Below, piece after piece: positions 52,796 to 61,957 of a DNA stretch of 64,000 nucleotides. The position numbers were made by a program, and so were the translations under genes. The first letter of the stretch is position 1. The number at the start of each line of letters is the position of its first letter. The notes under the pieces are model-generated. The model made no database searches. It saw only the letters and a list, made by a program, of their open reading frames with translations, and was not told the origin of the DNA. The stretch is taken from positions 992,001-1,056,000 of the forward strand of contig NZ_JAHUZE010000001.1 of assembly GCF_019218265.1 (NCBI RefSeq). The letters run 5' to 3'. The stretch comes from Maritimibacter dapengensis. GTDB taxonomy: Bacteria; Pseudomonadota; Alphaproteobacteria; Rhodobacterales; Rhodobacteraceae.

Positions 52796-53707
52796 ATGTC
52801 CATCCGTCCCGTTCTCTCCGCCAATCAGGCCCAGCCGACGCTTGAAGGCGCCGGTGTGAAACTCCACCGCGGTTTCGGGTTTCACGACCCGAAAGCGCAT
52901 GACCCGTTCCTGCTGTTCGACGATTTCCGCGGCGAGGCTCCGGATGACTACATCCGCGGCTTCCCGTGGCATCCCCATCGCGGGATCGAGACGATCACCT
53001 ATGTGCTCGAAGGCACCGTGGAACATGGCGACAGCCTCGGCAACCGTGGCACGCTCGGCGCGGGCGACATCCAGTGGATGACCGCAGGGTCCGGTATCAT
53101 GCATCAGGAGATGCCCACCGGGAACGCGAAAGGTCAGATGCACGGGTTCCAGCTCTGGGGAAACCTTCCATCGAGCCTCAAGATGACCGATCCGCGCTAC
53201 CAGGACATCCCGTCGATGGAGATCCCGGAGATCACCGATGACGACGGGACCATCGTGCGTGTCGTGGCGGGCGAATTCTGGGGCAAGCGCGGCCCGGTCG
53301 ACGGCATTGCTGCCGATCCCCAGTACCTCGACGTCACCATCCCGGCCGGCGTGAAAAAGACGTTCAAGATCGACACCTACCGCAAAGCCTTCGCCTATGT
53401 GTTTCAAGGTGCGGCCGCCTTTGCCGACGCGTCGCGTCCTTCGGGCGTTCTGCTCGAGAAGGAAGTCATGGGGCAGGAGGTGAATATCCGCGACCTGTCC
53501 GGCAACCGAACAGTCGTGCGCTTCGGATCGGGCGACGAGGTGGTCGTGCAAGCCGGGGAAGAGGGCGTTCGGTTCCTTCTGATCTCCGGCGCGCCGATCG
53601 AGGAGCCGGTGGCGTGGCATGGGCCGATCGTGATGAACACGCCCGAAGAACTGCAGCAGGCGATGGCCGACCTTCGCAACGGGACGTTCATCAAGCCCGC
53701 CCATTAA
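52796..53707 (+). CDS. Pirin family protein
   Basis: A 303-residue bicupin. The N-terminal metal site is visible: FPWHPHRGIETITYVLEG, with later VEHGDSLGN and GIMHQEMPTG providing His and Glu ligands. Bacterial pirins can act as quercetinases or redox-responsive regulators; the true role is often unknown. ATG 52796 follows AAGGAG at about 8 bp; an ATG two codons earlier is too close to it. A 3'-end element lies after the stop. Confidence 0.88.
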   Translation: MSIRPVLSANQAQPTLEGAGVKLHRGFGFHDPKAHDPFLLFDDFRGEAPDDYIRGFPWHPHRGIETITYVLEGTVEHGDSLGNRGTLGAGDIQWMTAGSGIMHQEMPTGNAKGQMHGFQLWGNLPSSLKMTDPRYQDIPSMEIPEITDDDGTIVRVVAGEFWGKRGPVDGIAADPQYLDVTIPAGVKKTFKIDTYRKAFAYVFQGAAAFADASRPSGVLLEKEVMGQEVNIRDLSGNRTVVRFGSGDEVVVQAGEEGVRFLLISGAPIEEPVAWHGPIVMNTPEELQQAMADLRNGTFIKPAH

Positions 53708-53742
53708 CGACTTGCGCCGCGCGCGTGGCGCGCGTCGCGATG

Positions 53743-53796
53743 CCGGAGGGGCGCTGCCCCTCCGGACCTCCCCGGCATATTTATGGCACGATGAAG
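53743..53796 (+). repeat. GC hairpin plus A/T tail (3'-end element, copy 5)
   Basis: CCGGAGGGGC (53743-53752), GCT, GCCCCTCCGG (53756-53765), a perfect 10-bp stem. The tail GCATATTTATGGCACGATGA then AG (53775-53796) is identical over its length to copy 1 at 18253. It lies between the convergent pirin and hydrolase genes and is oriented like the plus-strand pirin. Confidence 0.65.
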
Positions 53797-53800
53797 GGGG

Positions 53801-54745
53801 TTAGCCGTTCTCGGAGAAGAAGTCCGAGGTGCGGCGGTAGAAGTCGTCGCGGGTCTGCGGCACTTCCATCATGATCTCGTGCTCGGCCTTGGGCACTTCG
53901 ATCAAGCGTCCGTTCTGCCAGCGTCCCATGATCCTGCGCACCGGTTCTTTCGCGACGATGCGTTCGTCTTCGCCGAGAAAGGTGAGTGCAGGGTAGTCGG
54001 GCGGGGTTTTTGCCTGAAGGGCGCCGCATTCGACAAGTGCGGTGTAGAGCCATGTGATCGACGGGCCACCCAAGGCGAGGTCGGGATGGGCGTCGAGCTG
54101 GCCCACCATGAAGTCCCACATTTTGCGGTCCTTGGTGAGCTGGTTGTCTTCGAAGGGCGCGATTTGCGTGTAGCTTTCGCGTTTCGTGGCAGGCGACAGC
54201 GTCATGCCGCGCCCGATCCTGTGATTGAGCCACGACAGGCTCCAGGCAACCGGGCGCATCCAGGTCGCGATGCCGATGCCCCACATCGGTGCCGAGAACA
54301 CGGCGGCTTTCACGGGGAGGGCTTCATGCAACGACCGCAGCCCGATGCAGCCGCCCATGGAGTGACCGAGCAGGTAGTAGGGTTCGGGCAGGCCGAGGTC
54401 GCGAACCGCCTCGATGACGCATGCGACGTCGGTCTGGTATTCGTCGAAATGACCGATATGGCCGAGGAGCCTATCCTCGTTGGCGCGGTCGGCGAGGCCC
54501 TGTCCGCGCCAGTCGACCGCGATCAGGTCGTAACCTTCGGCGGTGAAGAACGCCGCCGCAGGTCCGTATTTCTCGATATATTCCGTTCGTCCGGGAAACA
54601 GCAGCACCGTCCCCCGGACCTTTCGCCGTCCCCGCTTCGGCCAATGGCCGAACCGGATGCGCACGCCGTCCGCAGCGTCGAGCCAGAGCGCGCGTCCGTT
54701 TGGCGGGCCCTGCGCGACGTCGTCGAAGAACGGCGCCTCTTCCAT
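53801..54745 (-). CDS. Alpha/beta hydrolase, lysophospholipase-like
   Basis: A 314-residue alpha/beta hydrolase of the lysophospholipase/monoglyceride lipase group. The nucleophile motif GHSMGGCIG is near residue 128 and the serine hydrolase His lies near the end (AEHEIMME). Near the front are LFPGRTEYIEKYG and DWRGQGLAD. No signal peptide. The start (ATG 54745) overlaps the stop of the SCP2 gene by one base, so the two are coupled and may share a lipid substrate. Confidence 0.85.
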   Translation of the reverse strand: MEEAPFFDDVAQGPPNGRALWLDAADGVRIRFGHWPKRGRRKVRGTVLLFPGRTEYIEKYGPAAAFFTAEGYDLIAVDWRGQGLADRANEDRLLGHIGHFDEYQTDVACVIEAVRDLGLPEPYYLLGHSMGGCIGLRSLHEALPVKAAVFSAPMWGIGIATWMRPVAWSLSWLNHRIGRGMTLSPATKRESYTQIAPFEDNQLTKDRKMWDFMVGQLDAHPDLALGGPSITWLYTALVECGALQAKTPPDYPALTFLGEDERIVAKEPVRRIMGRWQNGRLIEVPKAEHEIMMEVPQTRDDFYRRTSDFFSENG

Positions 54746-55035
54746 CAGGCGAGCATGCCGCCGAGTTTCATGGCAGCGCCCATGTCGCCGTCGATCGAGA
54801 GCTTGCCGGACATGAATGCCGCAGTCGGGTTCAGGTCGCCCGACATCATGCTTTCGAACGTCTCGGGCGATGCGGTCAGGGTGACGTCGGTGTCGTCGTC
54901 TCCGGCGCGGGCGCCGTTCTCGTCGAGCACGACCGAGCCTTCGCCTTCGATCACGAATTTCGCGGTGCTGTCGAAGCTCTCGCCTGCCATTTTTTCGTTC
55001 AGGGCGGCGACCGCCCCGTCAATTACGTCGCTCAC
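54745..55035 (-). CDS. SCP2 sterol-binding domain protein
   Basis: A 96-residue SCP2-like lipid-binding protein: N-terminal helix, TAKFVIEGEGSVVLDENG strand region, then ASPETFESMMSGDLNPTAAFMSGKLSIDGD-type stretch (residues about 60-85) and a hydrophobic C-terminus. Such domains bind lipids or sterols as carriers or in acyl transfer enzymes. It is directly upstream of the alpha/beta hydrolase in one coupled pair; SCP2 proteins next to lysophospholipases suggest lipid handling. Confidence 0.88.
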   Translation of the reverse strand: MSDVIDGAVAALNEKMAGESFDSTAKFVIEGEGSVVLDENGARAGDDDTDVTLTASPETFESMMSGDLNPTAAFMSGKLSIDGDMGAAMKLGGMLA

Positions 55036-55195
55036 CTTGGTGTCCTCCGGTGCTCGGGTTTACGTTCGCGTCATCGTAGCAGGCGCTTCGGGGGGCGAAA
55101 ATACCGTAAATTGGCGTGTGACGTGCGGGAAAGGGGCCGTGCACAATCGCGCGATGGTGATGGCACGCCGGGGCGAGGCGCGTTACGGTGGGGGC

Positions 55196-55729
55196 ATGAG
55201 ATATATCCTCGCTTTCCTGGTCTGTCTCGCCTCGCCGCTCTGGGCGGCCGATGAGGCGCGGCTCGACGAGTTGTTCTCCTCGCTGGCGGAGGCCGACGAA
55301 ACGTCGTGGGAGCAGATCGAGGCGAAGATCTGGCGCGAATGGTCCGACTCGGGGTCGCCCGCAATGGATTTGCTTCTTGAGCGAGGGCGGGAGGCCATGA
55401 CGGAAGAAGACAACCGGGAGGCCATCGAGCACCTTACCGCGCTGGTCGAGAACGCGCCGGAGTTCGCGGAAGGCTGGAACGCGCGGGCGACGGCCTATTA
55501 TTCCGCCGGGCTCGTCGGACCTGCGATGGCCGACATCGCCAGGACGCTGGAATTGGAGCCTCGGCATTTCGGGGCGTTGTCCGGGTTGGGCCTGATCCTC
55601 GAAGAAACCGGGCATGACGCCAGGGCGCTGGAGGCCTATCGCGCGGCATTGGCTATACATCCTCACAAACCGAACCTAAAACGCGCGGTAGAACGCCTTG
55701 AGTTCGCGCTCGAGGGGAAGGCCATCTGA
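55196..55729 (+). CDS. Exported tetratricopeptide-repeat protein
   Basis: A 177-residue periplasmic protein: signal peptide (RYILAFLVCLASPLWA, cleavage about residue 18), then TPR helices (EHLTALVENAPEFAEGWNAR, AMADIARTLELEPRHFGALS, ARALEAYRAALAIHPHKPNL). Start ATG 55196 is chosen because the signal peptide begins there; in-frame starts upstream would lengthen it without benefit. It is followed by the Suv3-like helicase after 27 bp. It could scaffold envelope complexes; no partner is known. Confidence 0.8.
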   Translation: MRYILAFLVCLASPLWAADEARLDELFSSLAEADETSWEQIEAKIWREWSDSGSPAMDLLLERGREAMTEEDNREAIEHLTALVENAPEFAEGWNARATAYYSAGLVGPAMADIARTLELEPRHFGALSGLGLILEETGHDARALEAYRAALAIHPHKPNLKRAVERLEFALEGKAI

Positions 55730-55756
55730 GCCCCGCTACCGGGGTCTGGGGGACAT

Positions 55757-58501
55757 ATGCCGGGGATTACTGCCGTTCTCGGTCCGACGAATACGGGCAA
55801 GACTCATTACGCGATCGAACGGATGCTGGCGCATCGGACCGGGGTCATCGGTTTGCCGCTCAGGTTGCTCGCGCGCGAGGTCTATGACCGGATCGTCGCG
55901 CTCAGGGGGCCGAGCGTCGTCGCTCTGGTCACGGGCGAAGAGCGGATCGTGCCGGAGCGGACGCAATACTGGGTCTGCACGGTCGAGGCGATGCCCGAGG
56001 GGATCGGCGCGGATTTCGTGGCGATCGACGAGATCCAGCTCTGCGCCGACCCGGAGCGCGGGCATGTCTTCACCGAACGCCTGCTGAACGCGCGGGGCTT
56101 GCACGAAACGCTGTTCATGGGGTCCGACACGATTCGGGGCGCGATTGCCGCGCTGGTGCCGAAGGTGCAGTTCATGCGGCGGGAGCGGTTCTCCAGTCTG
56201 ACTTATGCCGGGTCGAAGAAGCTGAGCCGGATGCCGGGGCGGGCGGCGATCGTCGGGTTTTCGGTCGACAACCTTTACGCCGTGGCCGAGCTCATGCGGC
56301 GCCAGAAAGGCGGGGTGGCGGTGGTCATGGGGGCGCTCAGCCCGCGGACGCGCAACGCGCAGGTGGACATGTACCAGAACGGCGACGTGGATTACCTCGT
56401 CGCGACCGATGCCATCGGGATGGGGCTCAATCTCGACGTCAACCACGTGGCCTTCTCGGCTTTGACCAAGTTCGACGGGCGACGGATGCGCCGCCTCGCG
56501 CCCAATGAGCTGGCGCAGATCGCGGGCCGGGCCGGGCGTTACATGTCTGACGGCTCGTTCGGCGTGACAGGCGAAGCGCCGCCACTCGAACCGGAGGTTG
56601 TCGAGGCGATTACGGAGCATTCCTTCACGCCGATCCGCAAGCTCAACTGGCGCAATGGCAGGCTTTCGTTCGGGTCGATCGAGGCACTTGTCGGATCGCT
56701 CGAGGAGGGGACCGACGAGCCGTGGCTGACGCGGGCGCGGGAGGCCGACGATCTGAGGGCGTTGAAGGATCTGTCCGCCGATCCGCTGATTACCGCGCGC
56801 GCCAGCGACGGATCGTCCGTAAGGTTGTTGTGGGACGTGTGCCGGGTGCCGGATTTCCGCAGCATCAGCCAGACAGAACATGCCACGCTTTTGACCAGCA
56901 TCTTCACCGATCTGCACGAACATGGGCGGGTTCGCGCGGATTGGTTCGCTCGTCAGGTGAAACGGATTGACCGCGTCGACGGCGATATCGACACATTGTC
57001 GACACGACTGGCTTATATTCGGACTTGGACCTATGTCGCCCAAAGAAAGGGGTGGCTGGCCGACCAAGACCATTGGCGCGGCGAAACCCGTGCGGTAGAA
57101 GACCGCCTATCAGATGCGCTTCATGCGGCGCTGACCAAACGATTTGTCGACCGGCGCACATCGGTACTGCTGCGCCGGTTGAAACAGAAGGAGAGCCTTG
57201 TGGCCGAGGTGAATACGAAGGGTGAAGTGAGCGTCGAAGGTGAATTCGTCGGGCGTCTCGAAGGGTTCCGGTTCCGGCAGGATGGCGCCAGTTCACCGGA
57301 AGAGGCGAAGACGGTGCAATCGGCCGCAATGGCGGCGCTCGCACCGGAATTCCACCTTCGGGCCGACAGGTTTTACAACGCGCCAGACACCGAGCTCGAT
57401 TTCACCGAACAGGGTGGTCTGATGTGGGGCGATTCCGCGGTCGGGAAGCTTGTGAAGGGTGATGACGTTCTGCGGCCGCGCATCCAGGCCTTCGTGGACG
57501 ATGAAGCCGGGTCGGACGTCGCCGACAAGGTCACGCGCCGGTTGCAGCATTTCATGGATCGCAAGATCGCTGCGCTTTTCGAGCCGATGATCGCGATGCA
57601 GAAGGACGAGACGCTGTCCGGGTTGCCGCGCGGCTTCGCGTTCCAGATTGTCGAAGCGCTGGGCGTGATCCCGCGCCATGAAGTGGCGCAGGACGTGAAA
57701 GCGCTGGATCAGGATGCACGTGGGCTCTTGCGCAAGCATGGGGTTCGGTTCGGGCAGTTCACGATCTTCATGCCGCTGCTGCTGAAACCGGCGCCGACGC
57801 GCCTCCGGCTCGTTCTGTGGAGCCTGTTCGAAGGTCTCGACGAATTCCCTGAAAGCCCGCCGCCCGGTCTGGTGACGATCCCTGTCGTCGAGGGCGTTGG
57901 CGAAAAGGTCTATACCCTCTCCGGTTACCGGCAGGCAGGCGCGCGCGCGATCCGCATCGACATGTTGGAGCGGCTTGCCGATCAGCTACGGGCGCAGGAT
58001 TCGCGCGGCGGGTTCGAGGCGAACCCGGACATGCTCTCGATCACGGGGATGACGCTCGAGCAATTCGCGGACCTGATGAAAGGCCTTGGGTACAAGGCCG
58101 AGCAAGGCGAGCGGGTGAAGGTCAAGCCCGCACCAGAGGCCCCGAGTGAGGCCGAGGCGACGCCGGATGCGGCAACGGATACCGAGGCGACCCCCGGCGC
58201 GGATGGCGCGTCGGAAGCGGACGCGACGCCAGACGCGGATGCGGACACCGGCCCCGAGATGGAGGTGTTCTACACCTTCACATGGGGCGGGTTCGGGCGC
58301 GCGAAAGGCAATGCACCGAGGGGCAAGCAACAGGGGCGTGGCGGCAAGCCCGGTGGCCCGAAGGGCAAGAAGGGCCCACGTCGCGACACGGGCGGCGACA
58401 AGATAAAGAGCTATTCGTCGCGTCCGCCGAAGAAGGACAAGCCGATCGACCCGGACAATCCCTTCGCCCAGGCGCTGATGGGGCTCAAGGACAAGTCGTA
58501 A
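55757..58501 (+). CDS. Suv3-like DExH-box RNA helicase
   Basis: A 914-residue helicase related to mitochondrial SUV3. Walker A is GPTNTGKT at residues 9-16, Walker B DEIQ at 91-94 (a DExH variant), then motif III-V stretches MGSDTIRGA and VATDAIGMGLNLDV and motif VI QIAGRAGRYMSDGSFG. The C-terminal tail is Ala/Glu/Thr/Asp-rich (EAEATPDAATDTEAT) and very basic near the end. Bacterial members are thought to act in RNA turnover or ribosome-related processes in alphaproteobacteria. The S4 RNA-binding protein starts one base after its stop. Confidence 0.9.
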   Translation: MPGITAVLGPTNTGKTHYAIERMLAHRTGVIGLPLRLLAREVYDRIVALRGPSVVALVTGEERIVPERTQYWVCTVEAMPEGIGADFVAIDEIQLCADPERGHVFTERLLNARGLHETLFMGSDTIRGAIAALVPKVQFMRRERFSSLTYAGSKKLSRMPGRAAIVGFSVDNLYAVAELMRRQKGGVAVVMGALSPRTRNAQVDMYQNGDVDYLVATDAIGMGLNLDVNHVAFSALTKFDGRRMRRLAPNELAQIAGRAGRYMSDGSFGVTGEAPPLEPEVVEAITEHSFTPIRKLNWRNGRLSFGSIEALVGSLEEGTDEPWLTRAREADDLRALKDLSADPLITARASDGSSVRLLWDVCRVPDFRSISQTEHATLLTSIFTDLHEHGRVRADWFARQVKRIDRVDGDIDTLSTRLAYIRTWTYVAQRKGWLADQDHWRGETRAVEDRLSDALHAALTKRFVDRRTSVLLRRLKQKESLVAEVNTKGEVSVEGEFVGRLEGFRFRQDGASSPEEAKTVQSAAMAALAPEFHLRADRFYNAPDTELDFTEQGGLMWGDSAVGKLVKGDDVLRPRIQAFVDDEAGSDVADKVTRRLQHFMDRKIAALFEPMIAMQKDETLSGLPRGFAFQIVEALGVIPRHEVAQDVKALDQDARGLLRKHGVRFGQFTIFMPLLLKPAPTRLRLVLWSLFEGLDEFPESPPPGLVTIPVVEGVGEKVYTLSGYRQAGARAIRIDMLERLADQLRAQDSRGGFEANPDMLSITGMTLEQFADLMKGLGYKAEQGERVKVKPAPEAPSEAEATPDAATDTEATPGADGASEADATPDADADTGPEMEVFYTFTWGGFGRAKGNAPRGKQQGRGGKPGGPKGKKGPRRDTGGDKIKSYSSRPPKKDKPIDPDNPFAQALMGLKDKS

Positions 58502-58876
58502 ATGACCGAACCCCGCGCTACGATGCGCGCCGACAAGTGGCTGTGGCATGCGCGGTTCTTCAAGACCCGGGGGCTTGCCACGAAACTGATCGCGGCCGGG
58601 CATTTGCGGGTGAATGGAAGCAAGGTCGCCAAGGCCGCGCATGGCATCGGTCCGGGCGACGTGTTGACGTTTCCGCAGGGGCGGCGCGTGCGGGTCGTCA
58701 GGCTCCTCGCTCTGTCCGAGCGGCGCGGCCCTGCGCCAGAAGCGCGCACGCTTTACGACGATCTCACGCCCGAGGAAAAACCTGTTCCTAAGTCACCGGG
58801 TTACGAGGGAAAAGGTCGTCCCACTGGGAAAGATCGCCGCAATGCACGTCTTTATGACCCGACCCGGCTTGATTGA
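58502..58876 (+). CDS. S4 domain RNA-binding protein (Hsp15-like)
   Basis: A 124-residue protein with an S4 RNA-binding domain (MRADKWLWHARFFKTRGLAT then GHLRVNGSKVAKAAH), the same layout as heat-shock protein Hsp15, which binds stalled 50S subunits. The C-terminal tail is basic. It begins immediately after the stop of the Suv3-like helicase (TAAATG), suggesting the two work on the same RNA or ribosome. Not the stand-alone family of ribosomal S4. Confidence 0.88.
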   Translation: MTEPRATMRADKWLWHARFFKTRGLATKLIAAGHLRVNGSKVAKAAHGIGPGDVLTFPQGRRVRVVRLLALSERRGPAPEARTLYDDLTPEEKPVPKSPGYEGKGRPTGKDRRNARLYDPTRLD

Positions 58877-58928
58877 TCCGGCGCTCGGGTTTAGGCAGTC
58901 CGGCAGATAACCGGCCTCAGGATGATCC

Positions 58929-59261
58929 ATGACCTACATCGTCAACGACAAATGCATCGCCTGCAAATACACCGACTGCGTGGAAGTTTGCCCCGTCGAC
59001 TGTTTCTACGAGGGTGAAAACATGCTGGTGATTCACCCCGACGAATGCATCGACTGCGGGGTGTGCGAGCCGGAATGTCCCGCCGACGCGATCCGCCCGG
59101 ACACCGAGCCGGAAGCGGCGGAATGGGTGGAGTTCAACCGCAAGTATTCCGAGCTGTGGCCGGTCATCATCGAGAAGAAAGACCAGTTGCCGGATGCCGA
59201 AAAGCATGACGGCGAAGAAGGCAAGCTCGAGAAATACTTCTCGGAAGCGCCCGGCGGGTGA
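58929..59261 (+). CDS. fdxA: Seven-iron ferredoxin FdxA
   Basis: A 110-residue 7Fe-8S ferredoxin. Cysteines lie in the pattern [17 protein letters not shown] (cluster region 1) and [17 protein letters not shown] (region 2), characteristic of the bacterial [3Fe-4S][4Fe-4S] type. It is a low-potential electron carrier in the cytosol. ATG 58929 follows a short leader after the S4 gene. carD lies 284 bp downstream. Confidence 0.95.
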   Translation: MTYIVNDKCIACKYTDCVEVCPVDCFYEGENMLVIHPDECIDCGVCEPECPADAIRPDTEPEAAEWVEFNRKYSELWPVIIEKKDQLPDAEKHDGEEGKLEKYFSEAPGG

Positions 59262-59544
59262 GCGTAGCTCTACCGTCGATTTTGGACTGAACCGCGCGAT
59301 TTCGAGCGGAATCACGCGGATTTGCAGGCTTGTTTACGCGTTTTGCAGGCTACGGCTTTGAAATTTGGCGATTCTGCGCTATATAGAATGTCGCTGTAAA
59401 AAAATAAGCCAGATGGTCGCCCCGTGTGGGCATGTGCGAGACTAGGACAGATACGGTGAACGGTCACCGGGTTTACCCGGAGGCTGTGTTTTTGTCACTC
59501 GATTTCCCGCAGGACCGTCCCGCGTTGAAAGGAAGAACAACAAG
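59262..59544. promoter_or_regulatory. Long leader/promoter region of carD
   Basis: A 283-bp gap, with a sigma-70 type promoter TTGAAA (59358-59363) and TATATA/TATAGA (59380-59387), spacer 16-18 bp. Downstream in the leader are two small hairpins: GGTGA-ACGG-TCACC (59455-59468) and CCGGG-TTTA-CCCGG (59467-59480). The promoter is about 160 bp before the ATG, giving a long untranslated leader. No other gene was recognised. Confidence 0.5.
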
Positions 59545-60054
59545 ATGAGCAAAGCCAAGAAGCTTGATTTCCGCCCGAACGAATTTGTCGTCTATCCAGC
59601 GCATGGGGTGGGCCAGATCATTTCGATCGAGGAACAGGAAGTCGCCGGGCTGACTTTGGAGCTCTTCGTCATTTCCTTCGAGAAGGACAAGATGACCCTG
59701 CGCGTGCCGACCAACAAGGCGACCGAAGTGGGGATGCGGAGCCTGTCTTCGCCCGATGTCGTGTCCAAGGCGATGGATACGCTCAAGGGCAAGGCCAAGG
59801 TGAAGCGCGCCATGTGGTCGAGGCGGGCGCAGGAATACGAACAGAAGATCAATTCGGGTGATCTGATTTCCATCGCCGAAGTGGTGCGCGACCTTCACCG
59901 CAACGATGACCAGCGCGAGCAGAGCTATTCCGAGCGTCAGCTTTACGAAGCCGCTCTTGAGCGTCTGACCCGCGAAGTTGCCGCTGTTTCGGGCGGAGAC
60001 GAGGTCGCGGCGCAGCAGAAGGTCGATGACGTTCTGATGTCGCGCGCGGCCTGA
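59545..60054 (+). CDS. carD: CarD family transcriptional regulator
   Basis: A 169-residue CarD-like protein. The N-terminal RNA polymerase-interacting (RID) Tudor-like domain reads EFVVYPAHGVGQIISIEEQE; the C-terminal helical domain has RAMWSRRAQEYEQKINSGD and later EALERLTREVAAV-like helices. CarD/CdnL stabilises open promoter complexes at rRNA and other promoters in many bacteria. ATG 59545 follows GAAAGGAAG. It is followed by a strong terminator. Confidence 0.95.
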   Translation: MSKAKKLDFRPNEFVVYPAHGVGQIISIEEQEVAGLTLELFVISFEKDKMTLRVPTNKATEVGMRSLSSPDVVSKAMDTLKGKAKVKRAMWSRRAQEYEQKINSGDLISIAEVVRDLHRNDDQREQSYSERQLYEAALERLTREVAAVSGGDEVAAQQKVDDVLMSRAA

Positions 60055-60080
60055 GCCGTCGCAAGAGCCAATTTTTCAAG

Positions 60081-60109
60081 CCGCCGCTCCGTGTGAGCGG
60101 CGGTTTTTT
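60081..60109 (+). terminator. Intrinsic terminator after carD
   Basis: CCGCCGCTC (60081-60089), loop CGTGT, GAGCGGCGG (60095-60103), then TTTTTT. A perfect 9-bp stem with a six-base T-run. The T-run reaches the stop codon of the convergent cobS gene. Confidence 0.93.
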
Positions 60110-60888
60110 CATGCGCTGGCCGCAAGGGCCGCGAGGGCGACGACCTGGGTGACTTGCTGGGTGGCCCCGAGCACGTCGCCTGTCTGGCCACCGATCTTGG
60201 CTTTTGCGAGTGCCGCGACGCCGAGAGCGCCAAGCGTTGCCCAGAAGACCGGGGCAAGTGACGCCCCGCCAAGGAAGACCCACGCTATGGCGAGCGCGAT
60301 CAGCACGCCGAGTGTCGCCGTCGCCTGTGTGGGGCGCCCGACATGGTCGGACAGCCCACGGCCGCGGGCATTGGGCATTGCCGCCATCAAGACAGCCATC
60401 GGCGCGCGCGACAGGGCCGCTACAGCGATCAGCGGGGCGAAGAGCGCACCGGTTTCGAAGATGGCGATGAGTGCGAAAGTTCTGGCGAGCAGCGACAGGC
60501 CGAGGACGAGAACGCCGTAGCTCCCGATCCGGCTGTCTTTCATGATTTCGAGGCGCCGGGATGTGTCGTGCCCGCCCCAGAACCCGTCCGCAACATCTGC
60601 AAGCCCGTCTTCGTGAAGCCCGCCGGTCAGCGCAATTTCGGTGGCGATCACAAGCAACGCGACGTGGGCGATAGGTAGTCCGAAAGCAAGACCAATCCAG
60701 CCGCTCAACGCGGCGATGAGCCCGACCATGGCCCCGGCAAGAGGCCAGGCCCAGGACGCGGGCGCGCCACGAGGGTTGCGGGCCGTCACCGGAAGGCGGG
60801 TCAAGAGCGCGAAAGCTGCGGCGATGTCGCCAGGCTGGGCGAGAGGGTCGGGTTTGGCCAAGGGTTTCACCTTGTTCTCAGTGTTCAC
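60109..60888 (-). CDS. cobS: Adenosylcobinamide-GDP ribazoletransferase CobS
   Basis: Late cobalamin pathway: joins adenosylcobinamide-GDP to alpha-ribazole, in the inner membrane. The 259-residue product is hydrophobic with several helices; the signature [20 protein letters not shown] and later [17 protein letters not shown] are visible. I chose GTG 60888, giving 14-15 residues before the conserved start of the fold; an upstream in-frame ATG-like start at 60915 would add 9 residues. It is divergent from cobT. Confidence 0.92.
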   Translation of the reverse strand: MNTENKVKPLAKPDPLAQPGDIAAAFALLTRLPVTARNPRGAPASWAWPLAGAMVGLIAALSGWIGLAFGLPIAHVALLVIATEIALTGGLHEDGLADVADGFWGGHDTSRRLEIMKDSRIGSYGVLVLGLSLLARTFALIAIFETGALFAPLIAVAALSRAPMAVLMAAMPNARGRGLSDHVGRPTQATATLGVLIALAIAWVFLGGASLAPVFWATLGALGVAALAKAKIGGQTGDVLGATQQVTQVVALAALAASA

Positions 60889-60932
60889 ACGTGGGTAGAC
60901 AATCGACCACGACACATCAACAGGAGACGGTC

Positions 60933-61952
60933 ATGAGCGACACCCCTTTCACGAGTGCCACTGAGTTTCGGTCGTTGCTTCAGGACCTTCCACAGCCGGA
61001 CCAGACGGCGCTCGACGGCGCGGCAGAGCGCAATGGGCAGTTGACGAAACCGCCCGGCGCGTTGGGGCGGCTAGAAGACCTTGCGATCTGGTATGCGGGG
61101 TGGCGCGGTGATGCGCGACCGGCATTGACCGCGCCACAGGTTGTTGTTTTTGCTGGGAATCATGGCGTTTGTGCGCAAGGCGTTTCGGCGTTTCCCGCGG
61201 AAGTGACCGTTCAGATGGTTGCGAATTTCAAGGCGGGGGGCGCGGCGATCAACCAATTGGCCCACGCCTTCGGCGCGCGGATGGATGTGCACGCTCTGGA
61301 CCTCGACACCCCGACAGCGGATTTCACGGCGGGGCCCGCGATGAGCGAGGCGGAGCTTGTCGAGGCGTTGACGGTCGGTTGGGATGCGGTCGATCCGAGC
61401 GCTGATCTCCTCGTCACCGGGGAAATGGGGATCGGCAACACGACAGCAGCGGCGGCGATCACGCTCGCGCTGTTCGGGGGGGCGGCTGAGGACTGGGTCG
61501 GGCGCGGTACGGGCGTGGATGACGCGGGCCTTGCTAACAAGGCGCGTGTGCTTGCGGCGGCGATGGAGGCCAATCCGTCGGCAAAGGGTGACGGGCTTGA
61601 AGCGCTGCGCTGTGTCGGCGGGCGGGAAGTCGCGGCAATGGCGGGTGCCATGGCGCGGGCGCGGGTGCTGCGGATTCCGGTGATCCTCGATGGGTTCATT
61701 TGCACGGCGGCGGCGGCAGCCTTGGATAACGTGGCGTCTGGCGCACTCGATCATGCAGTCGCAGGCCATGTTTCGGCCGAAGCGGCGCATGGTGCATTGC
61801 TCGACAAACTGGGTAAGTCGCCGCTTCTGTCGCTGGGGATGCGGCTTGGCGAAGGGTCCGGCGCGGCGTTGGCGATCGGTGTGCTCAAGGGCGCACTGGC
61901 GTGCCATTCCGGGATGTCGACCTTTGCCGAAGCCGGGGTTTCGGACGGCTAG
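60933..61952 (+). CDS. cobT: Nicotinate-nucleotide-dimethylbenzimidazole phosphoribosyltransferase CobT
   Basis: Transfers phosphoribose from nicotinate mononucleotide to dimethylbenzimidazole, giving the lower ligand of cobalamin. The 339-residue product has [32 protein letters not shown] and the C-terminal catalytic Glu motif [15 protein letters not shown] 60933 follows AGGAGACGG; the frame is open 14 codons upstream but without Shine-Dalgarno. It is divergent from cobS across about 45 bp; no cobalamin riboswitch was recognised there. Confidence 0.95.
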   Translation: MSDTPFTSATEFRSLLQDLPQPDQTALDGAAERNGQLTKPPGALGRLEDLAIWYAGWRGDARPALTAPQVVVFAGNHGVCAQGVSAFPAEVTVQMVANFKAGGAAINQLAHAFGARMDVHALDLDTPTADFTAGPAMSEAELVEALTVGWDAVDPSADLLVTGEMGIGNTTAAAAITLALFGGAAEDWVGRGTGVDDAGLANKARVLAAAMEANPSAKGDGLEALRCVGGREVAAMAGAMARARVLRIPVILDGFICTAAAAALDNVASGALDHAVAGHVSAEAAHGALLDKLGKSPLLSLGMRLGEGSGAALAIGVLKGALACHSGMSTFAEAGVSDG

Positions 61953-61957
61953 TCGGG

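Noticed and set aside
53879-55195. Long plus-strand open frame running into the TPR gene
   Set aside because: It is antisense to the hydrolase and SCP2 genes and carries no homologous protein before the signal peptide at 55196.
60889-60932. Cobalamin riboswitch between cobS and cobT
   Set aside because: The gap is only about 45 bp and has no B12-box-like sequence.
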